Position numbers and translations under genes: made by a program. Under the pieces are notes generated by a model. The model was not told the DNA's origin. It searched no databases and saw nothing but the letters and a program-made list of their open reading frames with translations. A stretch of 6,854 nucleotides of DNA, taken from Bacillota bacterium (GTDB lineage: Bacteria; Bacillota; Clostridia; Acetivibrionales; DSM-1351). The stretch lies in contig JAEZIU010000015.1 in NCBI GenBank assembly GCA_023436485.1, forward strand, positions 1 through 6,854, given 5' to 3'. This document shows positions 1 through 6,544 of the stretch, in pieces (within the stretch, counting starts at the first letter, position 1; each line of letters starts with the position of its first letter).

Positions 1-697
1 ATATAAATGTCTGGATAATTGTACCACGATCGTCTCCCCTTAAAAATTCTATAAGAAATCTAGCTATTCCATATAAAATCAAATAGCATGAAAATGAGTG
101 TTGCATAAGTAAAAATCTTATTATAAAGAATGCTATCAATAAAAATCCGGCTTCTATTAATTGGGTTGGAAAAACCTTAACTCCCTTCCCATATACCTGC
201 GCAGCTAATGACCCATCTGGAAAACAGACACCAACTGGCATGTCAGTAGGCTTTCCGAAACAGCAACCGCCAAGGAAGCACCCAATTCTACCAAAGAAGT
301 GAGCCAGAATCACAGAAGGTGTAATGCAATTTAGAGATTTTGTAATATCATTAGTAGTTTTATTAACAATAATATATGTAATAAAAAATACTAAAATACC
401 GCCAACCAAACCGCCCTCAAACGTCATCCCGGTGTACTTCCTAAGACTTGAGCAAAAGCTTTGAAAATTATTGGCGTGGTATGCTTTATCAAAAATAGCC
501 GCAAATACAAAGCCTAACAACATTGATACAGCAACTATAACCATGATAGTATCATGGTTACTTTTTGATATTCCCAAACTCTTTGCTGTGTTTTCTAATA
601 TAATAAATCCTACTACCAGACCAATACCAATCATTAAATTATATAATGAAACGCTTTGATTAAATCCAAACAATGTAAACTTTAGTAGTGGCAACAT
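1..697 (-). CDS. Lgt-family (prolipoprotein diacylglyceryl transferase-like) membrane protein, 3' end outside window
   Basis: An open frame runs from the ATG at 697-695 to the left edge (232 codons, no stop), so the C-terminus is missing. A GGGGA-type ribosome site (complement of 703-709) supports the start. The protein is a polytopic membrane protein with hydrophobic stretches near residues 18-34, 50-69, 95-111, 125-135 and 184-198. Family marks are Y19 near the N-terminus, the GMTFEGGLVGG loop (90-100), the signature GRIGCFLGGCCFGKPTD (136-152) followed by PVGVCFP, then FPTQLIEA (176-183) and RFLIEFLRGDDRG (213-225). True Lgt moves diacylglycerol from phosphatidylglycerol to the lipobox cysteine of prolipoproteins in the cytoplasmic membrane. 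Here the signature Arg (R137) and the Arg/Glu pair R213/E217 are kept, but the usual His of the HGG loop is E94, and the Asn and Glu of the GRxxNFxxGE signature are C140 and C145. It is therefore probably a divergent paralogue; whether it acts on lipoproteins is unknown. It starts 35 bases after the upstream small membrane gene and is probably co-transcribed with it. Confidence 0.85.
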   Translation of the reverse strand, partial: MLPLLKFTLFGFNQSVSLYNLMIGIGLVVGFIILENTAKSLGISKSNHDTIMVIVAVSMLLGFVFAAIFDKAYHANNFQSFCSSLRKYTGMTFEGGLVGGILVFFITYIIVNKTTNDITKSLNCITPSVILAHFFGRIGCFLGGCCFGKPTDMPVGVCFPDGSLAAQVYGKGVKVFPTQLIEAGFLLIAFFIIRFLLMQHSFSCYLILYGIARFLIEFLRGDDRGTIIQTFI

Positions 698-732
698 TTA
701 TATTCCCCATATCTAATATAAGCTTCCAGAAT

Positions 733-1107
733 CTATCCGATAGTTTCTTTTTTCTGAACAAAAGAAAGTATGGAAGCTAATAGTAGCAGTATTACAACAA
801 ATAAAGTCATGACATTAAATGTTGCCAGTGTTATTACCGTTAAAATAGTTGAAACAAGTAGTCCTATTCCTGATATAATTGGAGCTTTCTTTGAAGTAAT
901 CCCAAATATTATACCTAAAATAGCACCTATTAAGCCTATTGCCAGAAATGTGTTTCCTGCTGCACTTGAGGTTGTGGTGCTAGCGTCTGCTGCTGCAGTA
1001 AATCCTGCCGCACAGGCCCCTGAGCAAACAGCTGCCGGCAGTCCTAATACTCCACCAATTATACCCAACACAATTGGTGCATTTGATGTTCCTCTTACTT
1101 TCGCCAT
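733..1107 (-). CDS. Small four-helix membrane protein of unknown function
   Basis: This 124-residue protein starts at ATG 1107 with a strong AGGGGGAA ribosome site (complement of 1114-1121) eight bases upstream. Four hydrophobic segments are visible at about 11-35, 53-71, 76-96 and 99-117, joined by short loops; the first loop (37-52) is rich in Ala, Ser and Thr. The N-terminus (MAKVRGTSNAP) and C-terminus (QKKETIG) are short and polar or charged. Gly-rich helices (LGIIGGVLGLP, LIGAILGIIFG) resemble small membrane proteins annotated as DUF4064-like in Firmicutes, but I cannot confirm the family. Two cysteines, C28 and C32, sit at the end of helix 1. They do not fit a normal lipobox: the residues before C28 are A-A-V and those before C32 are S-G-A. 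The plus-strand frame over the same bases is a shadow, since it lacks a ribosome site and the minus frame has clear membrane-protein periodicity. It is the first gene of a probable two-gene transcript with the Lgt-like gene. Confidence 0.8.
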   Translation of the reverse strand: MAKVRGTSNAPIVLGIIGGVLGLPAAVCSGACAAGFTAAADASTTTSSAAGNTFLAIGLIGAILGIIFGITSKKAPIISGIGLLVSTILTVITLATFNVMTLFVVILLLLASILSFVQKKETIG

Positions 1108-1139
1108 TATAAATTCCCCCTAAATATCATTACTATATT

Positions 1140-1164
1140 TTGTCATTTTCCTAAAAAGTGACAA
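1140..1164. promoter_or_regulatory. Imperfect inverted repeat at the expected transcription start of the small membrane protein gene
   Basis: The outer arms TTGTCA (1140-1145) and TGACAA (1159-1164) are exact inverted repeats, and the inner TTTT/AAAA tracts extend the pairing with one unpaired base. The element covers the start point expected from the promoter at 1169-1197, so it could be an operator or a 5' leader hairpin. The regulator is not known. Confidence 0.35.
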
Positions 1165-1168
1165 TAAA

Positions 1169-1197
1169 ATAATACCATAAAAATACAAATATTCCAA
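1169..1197 (-). promoter_or_regulatory. Sigma-A type promoter for the small membrane protein and Lgt-like genes
   Basis: Read on the minus strand, a -35 box TTGGAA (complement of 1192-1197) is followed after exactly 17 bases by a -10 box TATTAT (complement of 1169-1174). Transcription would start near 1162, giving a leader of about 55 bases before the ATG at 1107. Both boxes differ from consensus, so this is a good candidate but not proven. Confidence 0.5.
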
Positions 1198-1298
1198 CAA
1201 ATTAGCAAGTAACCTAATCATATAATATGTTGTCTTCTTCGTGTCTTCTCTTTCACCTTTTTTAATTACTTTGAATATGGATAAGGTTGTTATCAAGC

Positions 1299-1315
1299 AC
1301 ACATACTAGTAGTGT
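1299..1315. repeat. Palindrome in the adhE upstream region
   Basis: ACAC-a-TACTAGTA-GTGT forms two 8-base arms (one unpaired A at 1303) around the perfect palindrome TACTAGTA (1304-1311). It ends 15 bases before the adhE ribosome site. It may be an operator or a leader hairpin. It does not match the Rex redox-repressor consensus often linked to adhE in clostridia. Confidence 0.35.
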
Positions 1316-1330
1316 TTTTATTACAAAAAA

Positions 1331-1335
1331 GGGAG
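1331..1335 (+). promoter_or_regulatory. adhE: Ribosome binding site that fixes the adhE start
   Basis: GGGAG lies nine bases before ATG 1345. The longer in-frame alternative, GTG 1312, has no purine-rich site before it and would place this site inside the coding region. ATG 1336 directly abuts the site and is too close. Confidence 0.65.
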
Positions 1336-1344
1336 ATGGTGTAT

Positions 1345-3987
1345 ATGGCGATATCAACTTCTGACGAATTATTACAGAAACTCGCTGATATAAGAGCTGC
1401 ACAAAAAATATTTGCTACCTTTAGTCAGGCGCAGACTGACGAAATATTCAGGCAAGCTGCTATGGCTGCAAACAATGCCAGGATTATCCTTGCCAAAATG
1501 GCTGTTAAAGAGACCCGAATGGGCATCGTAGAAGACAAGGTGATTAAAAATCACTTTGCCTCAGAGTACATCTACAATAAATACAAGGATGAAAAAACTT
1601 GTGGTGTAATTGAAAGGGATGAATCCTTTGGAGTTGCACGAGTTGCAGAACCTGTTGGCGTAGTTGCCGCTATCATTCCGACAACGAATCCAACTTCGAC
1701 AGCAATATTTAAGGCTTTGCTCGCTCTAAAGACTAGAAACGGTATTATTTTTGCCCCCCACCCCAGGGCGAAGAAATGCACCGTAGCTGCAGCAAAGATC
1801 ATCCTGGATGCAGCCGTTAAGGCAGGTGCTCCGCAGGGAATCATAGGATGGATCGATGAACCTTCCGTTGAACTTTCTCAGCTTCTTATGAGGGAATCGG
1901 ACCTGATTCTTGCAACAGGTGGACCCGGTATGGTAAAGGCGGCTTATTCATCCGGTAAACCTGCCATCGGTGTAGGCCCGGGTAATACTCCTGTTATCAT
2001 TGATGATACCGCTGATTTAATGATGTCAGTAAGCTCCATCCTATTGTCAAAAACCTTCGACAACGGCGTAATTTGTGCTTCGGAACAGGCTGTGATTGTT
2101 ATGGATCAAGTTTATGACGCGGTAAGGAAAGAATTCATTGCCCGAGGTGCTCATGTTCTGGCTGACGAAGAAATTGGCAAGGTAAGAAATATCATTCTTT
2201 CAAACGGTGCGTTGAACGCAGGTATTGTTGGACAAAGTGCCTGCAAGATAGCTGAGATGGCCGGGATAAAGGTAGCAAAAGATGCTAAAGTTCTTATTGG
2301 TGAAGTGGAATCCGTTGAAAAAGATGAACCTTTTTCGCATGAAAAGCTTTCTCCTATTCTTGCAATGTATAGGGCAAGCACCTTTGAAGATGCACTAAAA
2401 AAAGCAGTCAGGCTGATCGAGCTTGGCGGATTCGGACATACCTCTGTGCTTTATACCGATGAAATCAAATCAAGGGCACGAATAAACCAATTCGGGGCTA
2501 CTATGAAAACTGGGCGAACCATTATCAATATGCCTGCCTCTCATGGTGCCATCGGTGATATTTTTAACTTCAAGCTACCACCATCCCTTACCCTTGGCTG
2601 CGGTACCTGGGGAGGTAACTCTGTATCAGATAATGTAGGAGTACGTGACCTGCTAAATATGAAAACAGTTGCCGAAAGGAGAGAGAATATGCTCTGGTTT
2701 AGAGTCCCGAGGAAAATTTACTACAAATTCGGCAGTCTGGGCGTTGCACTTAGAGAATTATCCAGTATGGATAAGAAAAAAGCCTTCATAGTAACCGATA
2801 AGGTCTTGTTCCAATTAGGCTACATCAATAAAGTCACAAGTCTGCTTGATGAGCTTGAAATAAGCTACAAGATATTTTCTGATGTGGAACCTGATCCAAC
2901 TCTGGCAGCAGCAAAAAAAGGCGCCGCTGAAATGGAAAGTTTCAAACCAGATGTCATTATTGCAGTTGGCGGCGGTTCACCAATGGATGCCGCTAAGATC
3001 ATGTGGGTGCTTTACGAACATCCAGAAGTCAAGTTTGAAGATCTGGCCTTGAGATTTATGGATATAAGAAAGAGAGTGTATACTTTCCCTGAAATGGGTA
3101 GAAAAGCTCTGATGATTTCCGTTCCAACCTCAGCAGGTACAGGTTCTGAAGTTACTCCTTTTGCTGTTATTACAGACGACCAGACCGGCATCAAATATCC
3201 ATTGGCTGACTACGAATTAACTCCCAATATTGCTATCATTGATGCAGAACTTATGCTTAATATGCCTAAAGGCCTCACTGCCGCATCAGGTATCGATGCA
3301 TTGACCCATGCTATTGAAGCATATGTTTCCATCCTTGCAACCGAGTTTACAAACGGATTAGCGTTGGAAGCCATAAGGCTGATTTTCGCTTACTTGCCTC
3401 TAGCCTATAATGAGGGTGCCAATAATATTGAGGCCAGAGAAAAAATGGCTCATGCCTCAACAATAGCGGGCATGGCTTTTGCAAACGCCTTCCTGGGTGT
3501 ATGCCATTCAATGGCTCATAAACTTGGAGCAATGCATCATGTACCTCACGGTGTTGCAAACGGAATACTAATAGGCGAAGTAATCCGATTTAATGCCGTT
3601 GATAATCCAAGAAAACAAGCAGCATTTGCACAATATAAATATCCAAATGCAAAAGAAAGATATGCAGAAATCGCCGATTCACTGAAACTGGGTGGTAATA
3701 GCGTAGAAGAAAAGATCAATCTTCTACTCCAGGCAATCGAGGACTTGAAGAACAAGGTCAATATACCCAAAACAATAAGTGAAGCGGGTGTCTCAAATGA
3801 AAAATTCTATGAAACCCTGGATGAAATGTGCGAATCTGCTTTTGATGACCAATGCACAGGTGCCAATCCGAGATATCCTCTGATTTGTGAAATAAAGCAG
3901 ATGTATATCAATGCATTTGAAGGTACTCCCGGCAAATTGAGTGATGAGTGTGATGAAATAGTGTGCGGAGATCAGACTGAAGGATAA
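1345..3987 (+). CDS. adhE: Bifunctional acetaldehyde/alcohol dehydrogenase AdhE
   Basis: This 880-residue cytoplasmic enzyme reduces acetyl-CoA to acetaldehyde and then to ethanol with two NADH, regenerating NAD+ during fermentation. The N-terminal CoA-acylating aldehyde dehydrogenase domain (about 1-440) shows the nucleotide-site segment ATGGPGM (190-196), GVGPGN (209-214) and the catalytic cysteine C244 in FDNGVICASEQ. After a short linker, the C-terminal iron-dependent alcohol dehydrogenase domain (about 455-880) shows GGGSPMDAAK (542-551), GTGSEVTPF and the iron ligands D651, H655, H721 and H735. Each key residue sits two positions before its E. coli AdhE equivalent, and the length is normal for the family (E. 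coli 891), so the gene looks intact. Members of the family assemble into spirosome filaments. The start is ATG 1345, set by its ribosome site. No convincing -35/-10 pair is visible in 1108-1344; a lone TATAAT at 1221-1226 lacks a -35 box. A terminator hairpin follows the stop, so the gene is probably monocistronic. By eye it is less AT-rich than its flanks, as expected for a highly expressed gene. Confidence 0.97.
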   Translation: MAISTSDELLQKLADIRAAQKIFATFSQAQTDEIFRQAAMAANNARIILAKMAVKETRMGIVEDKVIKNHFASEYIYNKYKDEKTCGVIERDESFGVARVAEPVGVVAAIIPTTNPTSTAIFKALLALKTRNGIIFAPHPRAKKCTVAAAKIILDAAVKAGAPQGIIGWIDEPSVELSQLLMRESDLILATGGPGMVKAAYSSGKPAIGVGPGNTPVIIDDTADLMMSVSSILLSKTFDNGVICASEQAVIVMDQVYDAVRKEFIARGAHVLADEEIGKVRNIILSNGALNAGIVGQSACKIAEMAGIKVAKDAKVLIGEVESVEKDEPFSHEKLSPILAMYRASTFEDALKKAVRLIELGGFGHTSVLYTDEIKSRARINQFGATMKTGRTIINMPASHGAIGDIFNFKLPPSLTLGCGTWGGNSVSDNVGVRDLLNMKTVAERRENMLWFRVPRKIYYKFGSLGVALRELSSMDKKKAFIVTDKVLFQLGYINKVTSLLDELEISYKIFSDVEPDPTLAAAKKGAAEMESFKPDVIIAVGGGSPMDAAKIMWVLYEHPEVKFEDLALRFMDIRKRVYTFPEMGRKALMISVPTSAGTGSEVTPFAVITDDQTGIKYPLADYELTPNIAIIDAELMLNMPKGLTAASGIDALTHAIEAYVSILATEFTNGLALEAIRLIFAYLPLAYNEGANNIEAREKMAHASTIAGMAFANAFLGVCHSMAHKLGAMHHVPHGVANGILIGEVIRFNAVDNPRKQAAFAQYKYPNAKERYAEIADSLKLGGNSVEEKINLLLQAIEDLKNKVNIPKTISEAGVSNEKFYETLDEMCESAFDDQCTGANPRYPLICEIKQMYINAFEGTPGKLSDECDEIVCGDQTEG

Positions 3988-4017
3988 CAAAATGTAAATG
4001 TATGCAGAATAATTGCT

Positions 4018-4058
4018 AACAGCCAGCGTCTTAAAACGCTGGCTGTTGCTTTATTGTT
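4018..4058. terminator. Hairpin terminator between convergent adhE and fabF
   Basis: A perfect 12-base-pair stem (4018-4029 with 4036-4047) encloses the loop CTTAAA. On the plus strand it is followed by the T-rich GCTTTATTGTT, giving a factor-independent terminator 30 bases after the adhE stop. On the minus strand the same stem begins 9 bases after the fabF stop and is followed by a weaker T-containing tract, so it probably serves both genes, with better terminator structure for adhE. Confidence 0.85.
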
Positions 4059-5298
4059 AATATAACTTTGCCTTTTTTAAAACAAGTGTTGCATTGTGCC
4101 CCCCAAAGCCGAATGAATTTGTTAAAGCATACGAGATATCTTTATTTCTACCTACGTTTGGTACATAATCAAGGTCACACTCCGGATCAGGCATACTATA
4201 ATTTATTGTTGGCGGTATATACCCGTCTTTTAATGCAAGTGCAGTGATTATTGCCTCAATTGCTCCAGCAGCTCCTAATAGATGACCAGTCATTGATTTT
4301 GTTGAACTTATTGGTAATTTATATGCATTTTCTCCAAACACAGTTTTTATTGCTGCAGTTTCACTTTTATCATTTAGTTCAGTTGAAGTTCCATGTGCAT
4401 TTATATAATCTATATCCGAAGGTAATATACCTGCATCTTTTATAGCCAGTTGAATACTCATTGCACCACCCTCACCACCATCAGGGATGGCTGTAATGTG
4501 GTAGGCATCATTCGAGCAACCATATCCTATAATTTCAGCAATAATTTTCGCCCCACGGTTTATTGCATGATCATATTCTTCAAGTATTAAAACGCCTGCT
4601 CCTTCGCCAATCACAAAACCATCTCTTTGCGCATCGAACGGTCTGCAGGCTAATAATGGGTCACTATTGGTTGTCATAGATTTATTTGCACAAAAGCCGG
4701 AAAGTGAGAGCCTTACAATAGGTGCTTCTGCGCCACCTGCTATCATTACATCAGCATCATTTCGCTGAATTACTTTAAATGCATCACCAATGGAGTTTGC
4801 AGAAGAAGCACATGCTGTTGTCACACATTCGACAAAACCCTTAACCCCATATTGAATTGCAATATTGGAAGCAGCTATATTTGGAAGCACCAATGGAACA
4901 AAGAACGGGCTAACTCTCCCAGGCCCCTTTTCAAGTAGAGTTTTATTCTGACTTTCCATTGTTTCAATACCACCAATGCCTGTTCCTATAATAATACCCA
5001 ATCTCCCTTTGTCCATTTTATCTATATTTAATATTGAATCTTCCATAGCCATATGGGCCGCAGCTACCGCATATTGAGTAAACCGGTCCATTCTCTTTAT
5101 TTCCTTTTTCCCAATAAATTCAGCCGGATCAAAATTCTTAATCTCTGCCCCTACGCATGTAGGCATATCTGATACATCAACTCTTTCAATTTTACTTATT
5201 CCTGATTTGCCACTTTTTATTGATTGCCAAAAGCTTTCAGTGCCAATTCCAAGTGCAGAAACCACTCCAGTTCCTGTTATTACTACACGCTTTTTCAT
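4057..5298 (-). CDS. fabF: 3-oxoacyl-[acyl-carrier-protein] synthase II (FabF)
   Basis: This 413-residue cytoplasmic condensing enzyme (KAS II) elongates acyl-ACP with malonyl-ACP in type II fatty acid synthesis; in E. coli it also governs the palmitoleate to vaccenate step. The thiolase fold is complete: the N-terminus MKKRVVITGTGVVSALG, nucleophile C163 in VTTACASSANS, H302 in NAHGTST, K334 and H339 in STKSMTGHLLGAAGA, and the Gly-rich C-terminal loop NSFGFGGHN (394-402) with gating Phe F398. Length and residue spacing match E. coli FabF (413 residues; C163, H303, K335, H340), so it is KAS II and not FabH, which has a Cys-His-Asn triad. The start ATG 5298 has a near-perfect TAGGAGG site (complement of 5305-5311). 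No other fab genes lie beside it: it is convergent with adhE and divergent from an AraC-type regulator, so it stands outside any fatty acid operon here and could be a second copy. No strong promoter is visible; a weak TTAAAG-17-TAATAT pair occurs in the shared intergenic region. Confidence 0.95.
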   Translation of the reverse strand: MKKRVVITGTGVVSALGIGTESFWQSIKSGKSGISKIERVDVSDMPTCVGAEIKNFDPAEFIGKKEIKRMDRFTQYAVAAAHMAMEDSILNIDKMDKGRLGIIIGTGIGGIETMESQNKTLLEKGPGRVSPFFVPLVLPNIAASNIAIQYGVKGFVECVTTACASSANSIGDAFKVIQRNDADVMIAGGAEAPIVRLSLSGFCANKSMTTNSDPLLACRPFDAQRDGFVIGEGAGVLILEEYDHAINRGAKIIAEIIGYGCSNDAYHITAIPDGGEGGAMSIQLAIKDAGILPSDIDYINAHGTSTELNDKSETAAIKTVFGENAYKLPISSTKSMTGHLLGAAGAIEAIITALALKDGYIPPTINYSMPDPECDLDYVPNVGRNKDISYALTNSFGFGGHNATLVLKKAKLY

Positions 5299-5350
5299 AT
5301 AAATCCTCCTAACAGATAATTAAATAGTCTACGTTTTAGATATTACCTGG

Positions 5351-5363
5351 GTATAATTTACAC
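5351..5363. promoter_or_regulatory. Near-palindrome over the -35 box of the AraC-type gene
   Basis: GTATAA-t-TTACAC is a 13-base near-palindrome (five of six arm positions match). It overlaps the -35 box at 5357-5362 and lies between the divergent regulator and fabF. It could be an operator. AraC proteins usually bind asymmetric or direct-repeat sites, so the assignment is weak. Confidence 0.25.
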
Positions 5364-5385
5364 TTTAAACAATACCATGTATAAT
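5357..5385 (+). promoter_or_regulatory. Sigma-A promoter for the AraC-type regulator gene
   Basis: A -35 box TTTACA (5357-5362) and a perfect -10 box TATAAT (5380-5385) are spaced by 17 bases. Transcription would start near 5392, giving a leader of about 44 bases to GTG 5436. The position also argues against a translation start at TTG 5385 or ATG 5388, which would lie in or just after the -10 box. Confidence 0.75.
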
Positions 5386-5420
5386 TGATGGAAAATGAAC
5401 AGATATTGCTTTTAGTACTT

Positions 5421-5426
5421 AAGGAG
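5421..5426 (+). promoter_or_regulatory. Ribosome binding site that fixes the regulator start at GTG 5436
   Basis: AAGGAG lies nine bases before the GTG. The upstream in-frame TTG 5385 and ATG 5388 have no such site. Confidence 0.7.
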
Positions 5427-5435
5427 TTACTTATT

Positions 5436-6320
5436 GTGATAGACTCTAAAAAAGTTATTATTTCATGTATTAACTATATTGAATTAAATATTGCTAATAG
5501 GGTTACACTGGATGATCTGGCATCCTATACGGGAGTGTCAAAATATCATCTGCACAGAATGTTTAAATCGTTAACCGGTCAGACTATCATGGATTATGTA
5601 CAATCCCGCAAACTCACAGCAAGTATTAATGAACTTATAAAAACAAATATGAGAATAATAGATATCGCCATGGAGTATGGATTTGATCATGAACAGTCAT
5701 ACATAAGGGCCTTTAGAAAAAAATTTGGGTATACTCCCTTTAAAGTAAAGTCTGAGCAATTTTCTCTTCAAGTACAAGAGAAAATAAATGCAAATGATAT
5801 TATGTCTGTTGAAAATTCAGTAATTTACAAGCCTTTATATGTTTTTAAACCCGGATTTACTATTGTGGGTACAAAGCAAAAAATACTGAGCAGGTCAGGA
5901 GATAATTCCGCAAACGCTTATGGCAAAGATTTTTTTCATAATTACAAACATATGATAGAAAATGCAGTTAATCCTGAAGTATATTACGGGTATACAGATT
6001 GGAGCAATTATAACGATGGGTATGTAAACTATATGCCCTCTATACAGGTGTCTGACTTGAATCATATCCCAGACGGGATGACAGGGGTAACTGTACCTAC
6101 AAATAAATACGTTGTTTTTCGTTTTGTTGGTTTCTTTAGGCCAGAGGAAATAAAAGGAAGACAAGTAGGTAGGCTGATTGTTCATTTATACAGGAGATGG
6201 ATTACGAACTCTGGTTTTAAATCAGCTGATACATTTGGATTTGAGTATATTGATACCTCTCTGTCAAACGATAATTATTGTGAATTAGATATATATCAAC
6301 CAATAAAGGAACGAGAGTAA
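5436..6320 (+). CDS. AraC-family transcriptional regulator with GyrI-like effector-binding domain
   Basis: This is a 294-residue DNA-binding regulator when read from GTG 5436; an in-frame extension of 17 codons to TTG 5385 is possible but lacks a ribosome site and enters the promoter. The N-terminal AraC/XylS domain (about 5-105) has two helix-turn-helix units: LDDLASYTGVSKYHLHRMFK (25-44), and DIAMEYGFDHEQSYIRAFRK (76-95) followed by the family ending FGYTPFKVK. The C-terminal part (about 125-294) starts with PGFTIVGTKQK and contains VTVPTNKYVVFRFVG and a final CELDIYQPI strand, as in GyrI-like/AraC_E_bind small-molecule domains; this order resembles E. coli Rob. Such proteins commonly sense hydrophobic or cationic compounds, but the ligand here is unknown. 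It is divergent from fabF across 137 bases, so it might regulate fabF or itself; this is inference from layout only. No terminator of its own is visible after the stop; the next hairpin faces the other way. Confidence 0.9.
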   Translation: MIDSKKVIISCINYIELNIANRVTLDDLASYTGVSKYHLHRMFKSLTGQTIMDYVQSRKLTASINELIKTNMRIIDIAMEYGFDHEQSYIRAFRKKFGYTPFKVKSEQFSLQVQEKINANDIMSVENSVIYKPLYVFKPGFTIVGTKQKILSRSGDNSANAYGKDFFHNYKHMIENAVNPEVYYGYTDWSNYNDGYVNYMPSIQVSDLNHIPDGMTGVTVPTNKYVVFRFVGFFRPEEIKGRQVGRLIVHLYRRWITNSGFKSADTFGFEYIDTSLSNDNYCELDIYQPIKERE

Positions 6321-6367
6321 TTAGTTATGCTTCGTGAATTCTCAGGTTCAAGTCAAATATTCGCAAC

Positions 6368-6398
6368 AAAAAACCAGAATATCTAAGATATTCTGGTT
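6368..6398 (-). terminator. Factor-independent terminator of the tRNA-Pro gene
   Basis: A perfect 12-base-pair stem (6387-6398 with 6372-6383, loop of three bases) is followed on the minus strand by a run of T (complement of 6368-6373, partly within the stem). It begins four bases past the encoded CCA end of the tRNA. On the plus strand no T tract follows, so it would not efficiently stop transcription from the AraC-type gene. Confidence 0.85.
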
Positions 6399-6402
6399 AA
6401 TA

Positions 6403-6478
6403 TGGTCGGAGTGAGAGGACTTGAACCTCCAGCATCTTGGTCCCAAACCAAGCGCGCTGCCAATTGCGCTACACCCCG
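6403..6478 (-). tRNA. tRNA-Pro (anticodon UGG)
   Basis: The minus strand folds into a full 76-base cloverleaf. The acceptor stem is CGGGGTG with CACTCCG (one G-T pair), the D stem is GCGC/GCGC around AATTGGCA, the anticodon stem is CTTGG/CCAAG around TTTGGGA, the variable loop has five bases, and the T stem is GGAGG/CCTCT around TTCAAGT. The anticodon TGG (complement of 6443-6445) reads proline CCN codons, chiefly CCA and CCG, and others by wobble. The discriminator base is A and the CCA tail is encoded (complement of 6403-6405). The gene has its own promoter and terminator, so it is a single-gene unit. Base 32 is U, so this tRNA is not itself a substrate for C32 thiolation by the TtcA-like protein next door. 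Confidence 0.97.
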
Positions 6479-6515
6479 TTATTTTCACACTCAACGTTTT
6501 CTTGAGCGCAAAAGT

Positions 6516-6544
6516 ATTTTACTATAGCCCCAAAATATAATCAA
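6516..6544 (-). promoter_or_regulatory. Sigma-A promoter for tRNA-Pro
   Basis: On the minus strand a -35 box TTGATT (complement of 6539-6544) and a -10 box TAAAAT (complement of 6516-6521) are spaced by 17 bases. Transcription would start near 6509, about 31 bases before the mature 5' end, leaving a short leader with a CTCAA/TTGAG hairpin (6490-6506) for processing by RNase P. Confidence 0.6.

Noticed and set aside
471..659. 62-residue plus-strand frame
   Set aside because: It lies antisense to the clear Lgt-family frame and has no start signals.
770..1123. 117-residue plus-strand frame opposite the small membrane protein
   Set aside because: It has no ribosome site; it is an antisense shadow of a low-complexity Ala/Gly/Ile-rich gene that has a strong ribosome site of its own.
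1120..1302. 60-residue minus-strand frame between the membrane protein gene and adhE
   Set aside because: It has no ribosome site, it contains the promoter of the next gene and ends within that gene's ribosome site, and its AT-rich composition explains the hydrophobic residues.
1287..1304. Possible Rex operator upstream of adhE
   Set aside because: Only the left half TTGTTA is present; the right half does not match.
5412..5424. TTAGTACTTAA-like near-palindrome, reminiscent of a FapR lipid-repressor box
   Set aside because: It is shorter than the known 17-base box, lies within the leader of the regulator gene and overlaps its ribosome site, and matches only partly.
5895..6185. 96-residue minus-strand frame inside the regulator gene
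   Set aside because: It is antisense to a well-supported GyrI-like domain and has no ribosome site or recognisable family features.
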